A DNA stretch of 64,000 nucleotides from VMSU01 sp031400755. Lineage in GTDB: Bacteria > Desulfobacterota > Desulfobulbia > Desulfobulbales > VMSU01. Position numbers and translations under genes: made by a program. Positions 8,233 through 16,014 of this stretch are shown here, one piece after another (within the stretch, counting starts at the first letter, position 1; each line of letters begins with the position of its first letter). The stretch spans positions 1 to 64,000 of the forward strand of contig JANNQL010000046.1 in NCBI GenBank assembly GCA_031400755.1. Reading direction: 5' to 3'. The notes below the pieces were generated by a model. The model did no database searches, was not told the DNA's origin, and saw nothing but the letters and a program-made list of their open reading frames with translations.

Positions 8233-8502
8233 ATGAAGATCACCTTCGATTCAGCAAAAGATACTGACAATCAGGCAAAGCATGGTGTATCGCTTTCTCT
8301 GGCTGAGACGTTGGAATGGTCTCTTGCCCTTGTCAAGCCGGATACACGCAAGTCGTACGGCGAAACCAGATTGATTGGGTATGCGCCGATTGGCGCGAGA
8401 GTGTATTGCGTGGTGTTCGTAGATCGTGAGGACATTCGCCGTATAATCAGCCTTCGTAAGGCCAACAGCCGAGAGGTTCAATACTATGCGAAACAAATCT
8501 AA
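8233..8502 (+). CDS. brnT: BrnT-family toxin
   Basis: 89 residues matching the BrnT type II toxin family (PF04365), a RelE-like ribonuclease that blocks translation. Family marks are ITFDSAKDTDNQAKHGVSL at the N-terminus, YGETRLIGYAPIGARVYCVVF in the middle and RRIISLRKANSREVQYY at the C-terminus. It is followed by its antitoxin with a 17-base overlap, in the usual toxin-first BrnTA order. There is no ribosome site between the promoter and the ATG, which fits weak or leaderless translation of the toxin. Confidence 0.92.
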   Translation: MKITFDSAKDTDNQAKHGVSLSLAETLEWSLALVKPDTRKSYGETRLIGYAPIGARVYCVVFVDREDIRRIISLRKANSREVQYYAKQI

Positions 8503-8767
8503 ATTTATAATTCCCACTCCTGAGGAAGATGCCAAGATCAATGCTGGAATAGCCTCTGATCCTGACACATACGAACTGACCAAAGCCGAGTTTGCCCAAT
8601 TGCGTCCTGCAATAGGACGGCCAAAATCAACAGTTCCGCTTAAGGTGCCAACCACCATCCGTTTTGACGCCGATGTCTTGGCCACTCTGAAAGCTACAGG
8701 GAAAGGTTGGCAAACACGGGTAAACGAGGCTGTCCGTGAATGGTTGAAGACCCACTCCCCTGCATAG
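8486..8767 (+). CDS. brnA: BrnA-family antitoxin
   Basis: 93 residues matching BrnA antitoxins (PF14384): a variable N-terminus that would wrap the toxin, then a ribbon-helix-helix DNA-binding domain at about 50-90 (VPTTIRFDADVLATLKATGKGWQTRVNEAVREWL). BrnA proteins neutralise BrnT and repress their own operon; the palindrome at 8211-8228 is a likely target. Overlaps brnT by 17 bases, so translation is probably coupled. Confidence 0.92.
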   Translation: MRNKSKFIIPTPEEDAKINAGIASDPDTYELTKAEFAQLRPAIGRPKSTVPLKVPTTIRFDADVLATLKATGKGWQTRVNEAVREWLKTHSPA

Positions 8768-8785
8768 AATACTGTAAAAAAAAAC

Positions 8786-8814
8786 TTGCTGACGTATTCT
8801 CGTGTGCCTATAGT
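8786..8814 (+). promoter_or_regulatory. Promoter of the CcdAB operon
   Basis: TTGCTG at 8786-8791 and TATAGT at 8809-8814 with a 17-base spacer lie just upstream of the ccdA start. This gives the second toxin-antitoxin pair its own promoter, independent of BrnTA. Confidence 0.6.
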
Positions 8815-8844
8815 GGGCGCATGTCAAATGCGCATAAGGAGACC

Positions 8845-9099
8845 ATGGTGATGCAGCCTAATCTTTTCGATCCTACCGCCCCTAAGAAGTCAGCCAATCT
8901 CAGCATCAACAGCGATCTACTCCGGCAGGCCAAGGAGTGTCGCCTTAATTTGTCGCAAGCACTGGAAACACAACTTGCCGTATTGTTGCGGGAAAAGAAG
9001 CGCGAGCAATGGCAGGCTGAAAACAGCGAGGCTATCGAGGCCTATAACCGCCGCCTTGAAGAAAACGGCGCGTTTAGTGACGGCTTGAGGCATTTCTGA
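8845..9099 (+). CDS. ccdA: CcdA-family antitoxin
   Basis: About 84 residues. The C-terminal half (REKKREQWQAENSEAIEAYNRRLEENGAFSDGLRHF as a pattern, here read in parts) has the EAI-x-YN-x-x-x-E-x-x-G signature of CcdA, which binds and removes the CcdB toxin. The N-terminal half (SANLSINSDLLRQAKE) is a ribbon-helix-helix DNA-binding domain. AAGGAG at 8836-8841 supports a start at 8845 or 8851; ATG codons at 8821 and 8740 are less likely. Stop and the next start overlap as TGATG. Confidence 0.9.
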   Translation: MVMQPNLFDPTAPKKSANLSINSDLLRQAKECRLNLSQALETQLAVLLREKKREQWQAENSEAIEAYNRRLEENGAFSDGLRHF

Positions 9100-9413
9100 T
9101 GGCCCAGTTCGATGTCTATGAGAACCGGAACACCGTTACAAGTCCAGCGATCCCCTATCTGCTCGATGTGCAAGCCGGATTCCTCGACAACCTCGGCACC
9201 CGGGTAGTCGTCCCCTTGGTGATGGCCTCCTCTTTCGGCAAGGCCGCCACCCAACTCAACCCCCAATTCCTCATTGGCCAGAGCATGGTCGTCATGTCAA
9301 CGGCCGAGCTGGCCGGCGTCTCGGTGCGGCTTCTCGGTGAAAAGGTCTGCTCACTCAAGGGCCAACGAGATGAGATTGCCGTAGCTCTTGATTTTCTGTT
9401 CACAGGTTTTTGA
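9099..9413 (+). CDS. ccdB: CcdB-family toxin
   Basis: 104 residues matching CcdB, the gyrase-poisoning toxin. Family marks: QFDVYENRN, PYLLDVQAGFLDNLGTRVVVPL, and ALDFLFTGF at the end. The F-plasmid protein ends in Trp-Gly-Ile, with the tryptophan needed for gyrase poisoning; here it is Thr-Gly-Phe, as in other chromosomal forms, so activity on gyrase should not be assumed. The ATG overlaps the ccdA stop codon. No transposase or integrase is next to it. Confidence 0.92.
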   Translation: MAQFDVYENRNTVTSPAIPYLLDVQAGFLDNLGTRVVVPLVMASSFGKAATQLNPQFLIGQSMVVMSTAELAGVSVRLLGEKVCSLKGQRDEIAVALDFLFTGF

Positions 9414-9525
9414 GAAATCGCCTTCGAGCATGCCAAGGGGCGTGGGCAAGGCGGTCTAGGTCACTGCCAGCAATTCAAGTTGCTCAGCACCCCCCTCTAA
9501 ACTTAACCCACTGCCCGGAAACCCA

Positions 9526-11160
9526 ATGATTGAAATGGACAGCGAAGAGCTGATCACCGAACTCAACTTCAAGCACATCATCGTTGATGAGCGCTTGCAG
9601 GGTAAGGAGTTCAATATCCGCAAGATGTTTGATCTCCTGCCGGCCACCATTGCCGACAAGCGGACCTTGCGGATGGTTGAGATCCACGATCTGTTCAAGG
9701 CGGTTGACCACACCGAGACCATGGTGGGCTCGGCTAGGCTCTTTCATTCGCTGATGAATCCATCGCAGTCCATTGAGCTGGTCCATGCCAAGCAGGATTC
9801 CTACTGCGAGTTGGAAAACAATGAGCGCTTACAGGAGGCGATTTTTGAGTTTTTAGCCGAGTTTGCCAAGTCCGAGGCCGACATCTTCAAGCTCTTGAAC
9901 GCCCATGTCCATCCCCTCACCGCTTACGGCGATTACCAGGCGGCGACGCGCGCCATCGACCGGCTGCTTGTCGCCACCGCCTGGCTGCCGCAGCCGGAGA
10001 CGGTCTACCTTGATTCGTTGTTCAAAAACATCGCCAGTTTCAACGGCTCGCCGGCCCGCAGTATTGTGGCGGGGCCGGCCTTTCGAACCTGGGGCGGGGT
10101 CAAGGCCCGGCAGGAGGTCGGCCGCTTCACCCCGTCGCTCCGCTTTCATCCGCGCCGTTTAGGTCTTGGTTCCCTGCTGCCGGCCTTGCCCGGCCTGGCC
10201 TTCGGGGCGGCCTGGTTCTTCGGCCTCATGGAGCCGGCCATCGCCAAGGCCCTGTGTCTCGGCACCAGCTGGTTCAGCGTCGTCGGTTTTATCTATGGCG
10301 GGGTCTTGAAACCGATGTTCGACTACGAGACAGCCATCCTGCCGATCCGCCAAAGATTGATCGACTCGAACCGTTTTGCCGCGGCCATCGAGAGCGTCGC
10401 CGCCATCGACGAGTTGATGAGCTTTGTCGCCTTTAGCAAGGCCATGCCGCACCCGACGGTGTTGCCGGAGATCACCAATGAAGAGACCCATTTCTTCGTG
10501 GCCAGGAATATGCGTAATCCGATTATCGCCAAAGACGACAAGGCCTTCGTGGCCAATGACGTCAATCTGGCCGGGGCCCGGATGACCTTTGTCACCGGCC
10601 CGAATAGCGGCGGTAAGACCACCTACTGCAAGAGCATTGTCCAGAACCAGATACTGGCCCAGATCGGCGCCCCGGTCGTCGCCTCCGGGGCCATGATCAA
10701 CATGACCGACCGCATTACCTATCAGGCCCCGGCCTTTGATACTCTATCCGACACGGAAGGCCGCTTCGGCACCGAGCTGAAGCTGACTCGGGACGTCTTC
10801 TACTCCGTCACCCCCCAGAGCCTGACCATCCTCGATGAAATTGCCGAAGGCACCACCACCCACGAAAAGGTCAGCCTGTCGGTCGATATCATGAACGGCT
10901 TTTACGCCGTCGGCAACAACACCCTGCTGGTCACCCACAGCTTCGAGCTGGTGGAGAGTTTCCAGAAGCAGGGCAAAGGCCAGTACCTGCAGGTCGAGTT
11001 CAAGGATGATCAACCCACCCACAAGATAGTCCCCGGCATCTCGACCGACAGCCACGCCCTGCGGGTGGCGCAGAAGATCGGTTTTGCCCCGGAAGACATT
11101 CAGCGCCACCTGCGTCGGCAGGGCTATGTCCATGATGATGGGGCAGACGTAACTCCTTAA
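9526..11160 (+). CDS. MutS-like ATPase with two predicted membrane segments
   Basis: 544 residues. The C-terminal third is a MutS ATPase domain: Walker A TGPNSGGKTTYCKS near 356-369, Walker B LTILDEIAEGTT near 433-444, and the LVTHSFEL switch after it. The N-terminal mismatch-binding and connector domains of MutS are absent. The middle (about 211-262) has two hydrophobic segments, SLLPALPGLAFGAAWFFGL and ALCLGTSWFSVVGFIYGGVL, that could span the membrane. This is not classical MutS (over 800 residues) nor MutS2 (no Smr domain). Its role is unknown; related stand-alone forms are labelled MutS-related. The ribosome site before the ATG at 9526 is poor, so the start is uncertain. Bases 9414-9525 hold no gene. 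Confidence 0.75.
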   Translation: MIEMDSEELITELNFKHIIVDERLQGKEFNIRKMFDLLPATIADKRTLRMVEIHDLFKAVDHTETMVGSARLFHSLMNPSQSIELVHAKQDSYCELENNERLQEAIFEFLAEFAKSEADIFKLLNAHVHPLTAYGDYQAATRAIDRLLVATAWLPQPETVYLDSLFKNIASFNGSPARSIVAGPAFRTWGGVKARQEVGRFTPSLRFHPRRLGLGSLLPALPGLAFGAAWFFGLMEPAIAKALCLGTSWFSVVGFIYGGVLKPMFDYETAILPIRQRLIDSNRFAAAIESVAAIDELMSFVAFSKAMPHPTVLPEITNEETHFFVARNMRNPIIAKDDKAFVANDVNLAGARMTFVTGPNSGGKTTYCKSIVQNQILAQIGAPVVASGAMINMTDRITYQAPAFDTLSDTEGRFGTELKLTRDVFYSVTPQSLTILDEIAEGTTTHEKVSLSVDIMNGFYAVGNNTLLVTHSFELVESFQKQGKGQYLQVEFKDDQPTHKIVPGISTDSHALRVAQKIGFAPEDIQRHLRRQGYVHDDGADVTP

Positions 11161-11161
11161 G

Positions 11162-11232
11162 TCTTACTGCCGTGATGGAACTGGATCCCCGCTAACAGCA
11201 TGCGGGGATGACGGTCATTTTGCAAAGGCCTC
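11162..11232. repeat. 71-bp repeat, right half of a MITE-like element
   Basis: These bases are identical except at two positions to 14483-14553, in the same orientation. The segment contains a hairpin (GGATCCCCGCTAACAGCATGCGGGGATGACGG in parts) and ends TTTTGCAAAGGCCTC. The left half found at the second copy is missing here. Confidence 0.75.
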
Positions 11233-11372
11233 GTTGGGTAGTTTTTACTAGTGCATGGGCTTAATTTAATACCAGTATCGACTTAGCTTGCAGCCTATCC
11301 TTCCAGTATTTTTAAAAAATAATTTTCCCGCTTTACTTTGCAAAAAATATGGTGATATACTTTCCCATGGCG

Positions 11373-11387
11373 ACCACACTTTGTGGT
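11373..11387 (+). promoter_or_regulatory. Small perfect hairpin upstream of the chemoreceptor
   Basis: ACCACA-CTT-TGTGGT is a perfect inverted repeat about 50 bases before the chemoreceptor start. A TTTACT/TATACT pair with an 18-base spacer lies upstream (about 11332-11361), so the hairpin would fall in the 5' leader. Function unknown. Confidence 0.3.
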
Positions 11388-11439
11388 ACGGCGAGTTTTT
11401 TACCTGTCTGTTTTAACACTAAAAAAAGAGAGCAACAAC

Positions 11440-12948
11440 ATGAGCTTACGGCAAAAACTGATTTTGATGGTGGCCTTTTTAAGTGTGTCCCTGGTCTGCA
11501 TTGTCCTGTCGTCCAATCTGCTGATCGACAGGGTCAAGATTGGCGGTAAGGCCTATAACGGCATTGAGCTTAAATACAACAGCATTGACCTGGTGGCGCG
11601 CAGCCGGGTCAATCTGGTGATGATGAACAGCCTGCTAAAGACCCAGGTTATTGATGAATATGATGAGGATAGTGGCGCTGCCGAGAGTGTGGCGAAACTC
11701 ACGGAGATGCTGATGGAAATGAAAAATTCCATGGATGGCAAGGGTGAGGGCAATTGTCTCGCCTGCCATTCCCTTGAGGGATCGGAGGACTTGACGACCC
11801 ACGCCGCCAGCATGGTCGAACAATGGCAACGGGTGGCGGGCCTTGTCACCAATGAGATTATTCCGGCCCTGGCAGGCGATGACAAGGAGAAGGCTGGGGA
11901 GGTCTTTGATGGTGACTATAACGAGGCATTTCAAGGGGTCATGGAGCATTCCAAGGCGGTCGTCACCTCCCTTCGGGAATCTTTGGACATGATGAAGGAG
12001 CAGAAAAAGTCGGAGGTCAAACAGTTTACCATCTATTTTACGGTCGGGGCCTTGATCATGTTGTTGATCGTCCTGGCTGGCACCGGGTTGATAGTTGAAA
12101 AAATCATCCGCGAGGTGCGCAGGGTCGTTGTCTTGCTGGAAGAGAACGCTCAGCAGATCATCGGCGAGACCCAGGTGACGAGCCATTCCTCCCAGACCAA
12201 CGCCGATATCTCGGCCAGTATGGCCGCCGCCCTGGAGCAGACCAGTTCTTCGCTTGAGGAAATTACCGCCATGGTCCGCCAGAATGATCAGAATTCAGGC
12301 AACGCCAACGTCGCCATGCGTCAGAACCAGGACATCATCACTCGCGCCAATAACGATGTCGATGGTATGAAGCAGAGCATGAACAAGATCAAAGAGGACA
12401 GCGACAAGATCTCGAAGATCATCAGTGAGATTGAAGGGATCGCCTTTCAGACCAACTTGCTGGCCTTGAACGCCGCGGTCGAGGCGGCCCGGGCCGGCGA
12501 GTCCGGGGCGGGGTTTGCGGTGGTGGCCGATGAGGTCAGGAATTTGGCCCAACGTACCGCCCAGGCCGCCCAAAACACCCAGGAACTCATTGAGGTGGCG
12601 GTCCATAATGTTGGTGACGGCCTGGTCACGGTTGATAAGGTGGATGCGGCGATGGGGGCCATTGCCGAGAGCACCAAGAAGGCCGCCATGCTGGTGGAGG
12701 AGATCAGCACCGCCTCCCATCAGCAGACCGTAGGCATCAGTCAGATCAACAGCACCGTCACTAGCATGGAGTCAGGCACCCAAGGCCTGGCGGCCGGTTC
12801 CGAGGAGTTGGCCGCCGCCTCCCAGTCGGTGCAGGGTCAGGCCAACAGCCTCTACCAGCATATCAATGATCTGGTGCGGCTGGTGGATGGCGATAAAGCG
12901 GCGGACTCAGGCCATGGCCGTGAGCTGGCGTCATTTCGAAAATCCTGA
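11440..12948 (+). CDS. Methyl-accepting chemotaxis protein with a heme c site in the sensor domain
   Basis: 502 residues. TM1 is at about 8-29 and TM2 at about 196-220, enclosing a helical periplasmic sensor. Within the sensor lies C106-L-A-C109-H110, a canonical heme c attachment site, so the receptor likely senses redox state or a heme ligand. The cytoplasmic part lacks an obvious HAMP domain and runs straight into the signalling coiled coil. The highly conserved hairpin tip (EIEGIAFQTNLLALNAAVEAARAGES region, about 329-375) is intact and would dock CheW and CheA. The start at 11440 follows AAAGAGAG; the ATG at 11383 lacks a site and would break the TM topology. No che genes are adjacent, so it feeds a pathway encoded elsewhere. 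Confidence 0.9.
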   Translation: MSLRQKLILMVAFLSVSLVCIVLSSNLLIDRVKIGGKAYNGIELKYNSIDLVARSRVNLVMMNSLLKTQVIDEYDEDSGAAESVAKLTEMLMEMKNSMDGKGEGNCLACHSLEGSEDLTTHAASMVEQWQRVAGLVTNEIIPALAGDDKEKAGEVFDGDYNEAFQGVMEHSKAVVTSLRESLDMMKEQKKSEVKQFTIYFTVGALIMLLIVLAGTGLIVEKIIREVRRVVVLLEENAQQIIGETQVTSHSSQTNADISASMAAALEQTSSSLEEITAMVRQNDQNSGNANVAMRQNQDIITRANNDVDGMKQSMNKIKEDSDKISKIISEIEGIAFQTNLLALNAAVEAARAGESGAGFAVVADEVRNLAQRTAQAAQNTQELIEVAVHNVGDGLVTVDKVDAAMGAIAESTKKAAMLVEEISTASHQQTVGISQINSTVTSMESGTQGLAAGSEELAAASQSVQGQANSLYQHINDLVRLVDGDKAADSGHGRELASFRKS

Positions 12949-12968
12949 GAGGTTCTTCAATAACGCTG

Positions 12969-13100
12969 CCGTCATTCCGGCGAAAGCCGGAATCCAGCGT
13001 CTCACCCCGCCTGCGGGGGGATTTATCATCAAGTAACTTTGATGAACTCGCAAAACGCCGTCACCCCGGCTTGCGCCGGGGTGACGATTTTTGCAGAGGC
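12969..13100. repeat. CCGTCATTCC-type palindromic repeat
   Basis: Three hairpin segments lie between the chemoreceptor and the MFS gene: CCGTCATTCCGG with CCGGAATCCAG, a C-rich CACCCCGCCTGCGGGGGG block, and CCCCGGCTTGCGCCGGGG. The right end (GACGATTTTTGCAGAGGCT) matches the right ends of the copies at 11162 and 14413. They may terminate transcription from both sides. Confidence 0.65.
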
Positions 13101-13142
13101 TACTGATTAAGGTCTGATCTTTCTCCTTTCCTTGGGCGGTCT

Positions 13143-14327
13143 TTAAGTCCGTCTCCCCGTAATTGCCACCATCGGTGCCGTCAGGATAAGCCTGGCGGCG
13201 AACATGGTGGCCGTCATGACCACCACCCCGATAATCAAAAAAGACCAGCGCAGGCCGAGCAGGTCGGTGCAGACCCCGGCAGCGATGGAGCCGAAAAAGA
13301 TGCCGGTGCTCATCGCCATATTGAAGGCGCCCATCATGGTGCCCTGGCCGTAATGCCGTCCTTCTTCGGCGGCCAGCGCCCCCAGCGCCGGCCAGATAAT
13401 GGCCTCACCCATGCCGAGGATGACGAACATGGTAAGCAGCGACCAGAAGTTGACGGCCAAGGGCACCAGGCCCATGATCAGACTGATGATGGTGCTGCCA
13501 ATCATCAGCAGCCGGACCTTGTCGCGGCGTTCGGCCATTCTGCCGAAGGGTGTCTGGCAAATGGCGTTGGCCAGGGTGCGGGCTGAGATGACGATGCCGA
13601 TTTGCGTGCCGCTGGCCTGAAACCATTGGGTCATGAGCAGCGGCAGGAAGGCCATGGTCGGCACCATGATAAGCATGGTGGACATCCTGGCCAGGAGAAT
13701 GCCGCGGGTGCGACGGTTGTTGAGCATAAGTCCCAGCGATTTGAAAATACCGGCTGCCGGCGGCTTAATTTCTCGTGCCTCCATGCTTGGCATCTGCAGG
13801 ATGACCAGCAGGAGAGCGAGGAGGCTCAGCCCGGACATAGCGTAGAAGGCGGCAGGCATTCCCCAGCGGTCGGTAAAAAAACCGCCCAGCAAGGGGCCGC
13901 TGCCGATGCCGGTAAATATTGCGATGTTCAGCAGCCCCATATAACGTCCCTCCTGGCCCAGCGGCGACATGTCGCTGACATAGGCCATGGCAATCGGCAC
14001 GATCATGGCCGAGCCCACCCCGTGAAAGGCCCTGATGACAATGATATTGGCGACTGACTGGGCCTGGGGTAAGGCAAGTCCTACCAGGGAGTACACCAGC
14101 AGGCCGCAGCTGAGGAAACCCTTGCGGCCCCAACGGTCGGACAGGTTGCCGACCACCGGCAAAAGCAGGGTGCGGGTGATGGAAAAGGCGGCGATGATCA
14201 GCCCTAGAGTCAGGCCGTTGGCCCCAAGCTTGGTGGCAAATACCGGCATGACCGGGATGATGATGCCGATCCCGAGCAGGGAGATGAAGGTAGACAGCAA
14301 AAGAATGATGAGATGATGGTGTTTCAT
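13143..14327 (-). CDS. MFS transporter, multidrug-efflux type
   Basis: 394 residues with about 12 hydrophobic segments, typical of the DHA1/TetA-like branch of the major facilitator superfamily. Motif A between TM2 and TM3 is GNLSDRWGRK, and a second copy (GRMAERRDKVR) marks the C-terminal half. It probably exports drugs or metabolites by proton antiport; the substrate cannot be told. The start at 14327 (MKHHHLIILLL) is chosen because the longer reading frame up to 14555 runs through a repeat element and lacks a ribosome site. No regulator is adjacent. Confidence 0.85.
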   Translation of the reverse strand: MKHHHLIILLLSTFISLLGIGIIIPVMPVFATKLGANGLTLGLIIAAFSITRTLLLPVVGNLSDRWGRKGFLSCGLLVYSLVGLALPQAQSVANIIVIRAFHGVGSAMIVPIAMAYVSDMSPLGQEGRYMGLLNIAIFTGIGSGPLLGGFFTDRWGMPAAFYAMSGLSLLALLLVILQMPSMEAREIKPPAAGIFKSLGLMLNNRRTRGILLARMSTMLIMVPTMAFLPLLMTQWFQASGTQIGIVISARTLANAICQTPFGRMAERRDKVRLLMIGSTIISLIMGLVPLAVNFWSLLTMFVILGMGEAIIWPALGALAAEEGRHYGQGTMMGAFNMAMSTGIFFGSIAAGVCTDLLGLRWSFLIIGVVVMTATMFAARLILTAPMVAITGRRT

Positions 14328-14340
14328 GGCAGGGGCCGCG

Positions 14341-14372
14341 TCCGGCAATCGCTCCCTGAGCGGAGTCGAAGG
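14341..14372. repeat. CTCCGCTCAGGGAAC-family repeat, single arm
   Basis: TCCCTGAGCGGAGTCGAAGG at 14352-14371 is one arm of the inverted repeat seen complete at 15953-16014 and in a diverged form at 60374-60427. Confidence 0.6.
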
Positions 14373-14412
14373 GGCGTTGCCGCTTGGAGTGAGATGATAT
14401 TGGCTATAAATA

Positions 14413-14553
14413 GAGCCTCTTGCAAAAAGAGAAAAAGCCGTCAGTAAAGCCGTCATTCCCATGCTGTTAGCCGGAATCTCGATCTTACTGCCGTGATGGA
14501 ACTGGATCCCCGCTAACAGCATGCGGGGATGACGGTCATTTTGCAAGAGCCTC
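14413..14553. repeat. MITE-like element with terminal inverted repeats
   Basis: The outer 15 bases, GAGCCTCTTGCAAAA (14413-14427) and TTTTGCAAGAGCCTC (14539-14553), are inverted repeats with one mismatch. Inside are two hairpin halves of the CCGTCATTCC family. Bases 14483-14553 recur almost exactly at 11162-11232. There is no transposase; as a short non-autonomous element or large REP sequence it would be mobilised in trans if at all. Confidence 0.65.
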
Positions 14554-14627
14554 AATATTTTACAGCCACGAAAAGGTATGATCCTTTTGCCAAGCAGTGT
14601 AACGGGATTGGGTGTGGTCTACCGTGT

Positions 14628-15311
14628 TTAAGTGAGGCCCCGCATATGGTCAAGCAGTGCCGCCATCATCTGATTGATGGCGGTGAAGCGGCTGGGCTGG
14701 GCCAGCATCTCGGCAGGGGTCTGGACGCAGGGGCCAGGGGCCAAGTCGTCCTGGCCATGGTCGATCAGGGCAATGAGGCTTTCAGGGGTCGTCTCCAGAT
14801 GAAATTGCAGACCAAGCACCCGTTGCCGGTAGATGAAGCCCTGGTTTTGACAGGCCTCGCTTGCCGCCAGGCGTTCCGCCCCGTTTGGCATGGCAAAGGT
14901 ATCGCCATGCCAGTGCATGACAAGGGCCTGGGCCGGGATGATGCCAGCTAGGCCCTGGTGGACCGTGGTCAGGGGGAACCAGCCGACCTCCCGCTGCGGA
15001 TTGCGGCTGACTGCGGCCCCCAGGGCATCGGCGATCAACTGGGCGCCGAGACATATCCCCAGCACGACCTTGCCGGCGGCAATGGCCTCTTTGATGCAGG
15101 CCTTTTCCCGCCGTAGCCAGGGATAGAGGTCTTCCTCATAGATGTTCATCGGCCCGCCCAGCACCAGCAGCCAGTCAAAGTCGGCGAGGTTTGGCAGCGC
15201 CTCATTGTCAAACATCCGGCTGTAGCGTATGCTTGCCCCCTGGCTTCTGGCCCAGTCTGCAATGCTGCCTAAGCCTTCAAAGGCGACGTGCTGTAGATAG
15301 TGGATGCGCAT
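14628..15311 (-). CDS. Class I glutamine amidotransferase-like protein
   Basis: 227 residues of the stand-alone GMP-synthase-like glutamine amidotransferase group. The catalytic triad is in place: Cys87 in GICLGAQ, His171 and Glu173 in QFHLETTPE. An LVLGGPMNIYEE oxyanion-strand motif lies near 48-60. Such proteins release ammonia from glutamine or, in related forms, hydrolyse gamma-glutamyl compounds; the acceptor here is unknown because no synthetase domain or partner is next door. GGAG precedes the ATG by eight bases. Transcribed toward the repeat-rich gap before the MFS gene. Confidence 0.85.
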   Translation of the reverse strand: MRIHYLQHVAFEGLGSIADWARSQGASIRYSRMFDNEALPNLADFDWLLVLGGPMNIYEEDLYPWLRREKACIKEAIAAGKVVLGICLGAQLIADALGAAVSRNPQREVGWFPLTTVHQGLAGIIPAQALVMHWHGDTFAMPNGAERLAASEACQNQGFIYRQRVLGLQFHLETTPESLIALIDHGQDDLAPGPCVQTPAEMLAQPSRFTAINQMMAALLDHMRGLT

Positions 15312-15361
15312 GGTTTATCTCCGTATGGGGAAGAGCGCTGGCGATTTTTTCGAAAGCCATC

Positions 15362-15886
15362 CTACCTGTTCAGGTCCTGAATTGCATCCAAGACCATTCC
15401 TGTCCCGATGGCGATCAGCAGGACATCGTTGGCCACGCGTACATAACGGCGTCCGCTTGGCGGCGGCCCCAACTGGACAATGATAGCAGGCGGCAGGTCG
15501 TAGTAGATGACATTTTTGGGTAGGCGCCGGCCCAGCACCCACTTTTTTGCCTGGCCTGGAGGCAGGCAACCGTTGTGTTTTTTGACAAGACCGGGCGGGC
15601 AGTGTCCGGAGCGGTACTGCGCCGTAAGGTAGTCACTGACCACGGTGCGGTGGCGGTCGCCAAAATGTTTGTTTTTCTTGTCGTTATCATCGTCTCTGCC
15701 GTGTTCTTCTCTCTCTTCACGGGCTTGTTCCTGCTCATGTTCGCGATGCTCTTTTTTCTGGTGTTTTCCGGCATGGTCATTGTCTGCCCAGGACTGCTTG
15801 CCGGCGAGCGTTGGTCCAGCGGTTGCCAGTATTCCAGCTACGACAAGGGCCAGGACCTGAATTTTCAGTGAGGTGATGCGCGGCAT
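15362..15886 (-). CDS. CigR-like periplasmic protein
   Basis: 174 residues. A signal peptide (about 1-29, ending PTLAG) is followed by a very charged His/Glu/Lys/Asp stretch (about 30-80) and a conserved C-terminal domain with CPPGLVKKHNGCLPPGQAKKW, YYDLPP and YVRVANDVLLIAIGTGMVLDAI. This pattern matches the CigR / RcnB-related family of inner-membrane or periplasmic proteins; the Salmonella member is an anti-virulence regulator and others affect metal efflux. The histidine-rich stretch could bind metal. A GGAG site is spaced well before the ATG. Role here is not known. Confidence 0.75.
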   Translation of the reverse strand: MPRITSLKIQVLALVVAGILATAGPTLAGKQSWADNDHAGKHQKKEHREHEQEQAREEREEHGRDDDNDKKNKHFGDRHRTVVSDYLTAQYRSGHCPPGLVKKHNGCLPPGQAKKWVLGRRLPKNVIYYDLPPAIIVQLGPPPSGRRYVRVANDVLLIAIGTGMVLDAIQDLNR

Positions 15887-15952
15887 GATTTTTTCTCCAA
15901 AGTTTGATGACGTATTTTTGTGGGTGCCTTAAGCCATTTCTAAATCAAGCGT

Positions 15953-16014
15953 TTCCTTCGACTCCGCTCAGGGAACAATTCCTACTACCGTTCCCTGAGC
16001 GGAGTCGAAGGGAA
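15953..16014. repeat. CTCCGCTCAGGGAAC inverted repeat, complete hairpin
   Basis: TTCCTTCGACTCCGCTCAGG-GAAC (15953-15976) pairs with 15990-16014 over its whole length with one extra G, around a 13-base loop. The sequence family is common between genes in many bacteria. It lies upstream of both divergent neighbours. Confidence 0.75.

Noticed and set aside
9526..11160. Classical mismatch-repair MutS
   Set aside because: Too short, without the mismatch-binding N-terminal domain and with membrane-like segments.
14328..14555. Longer N-terminus of the MFS gene
   Set aside because: The extra 76 residues run through repeat elements and lack a membrane-protein start; the ATG at 14327 gives a normal family length.
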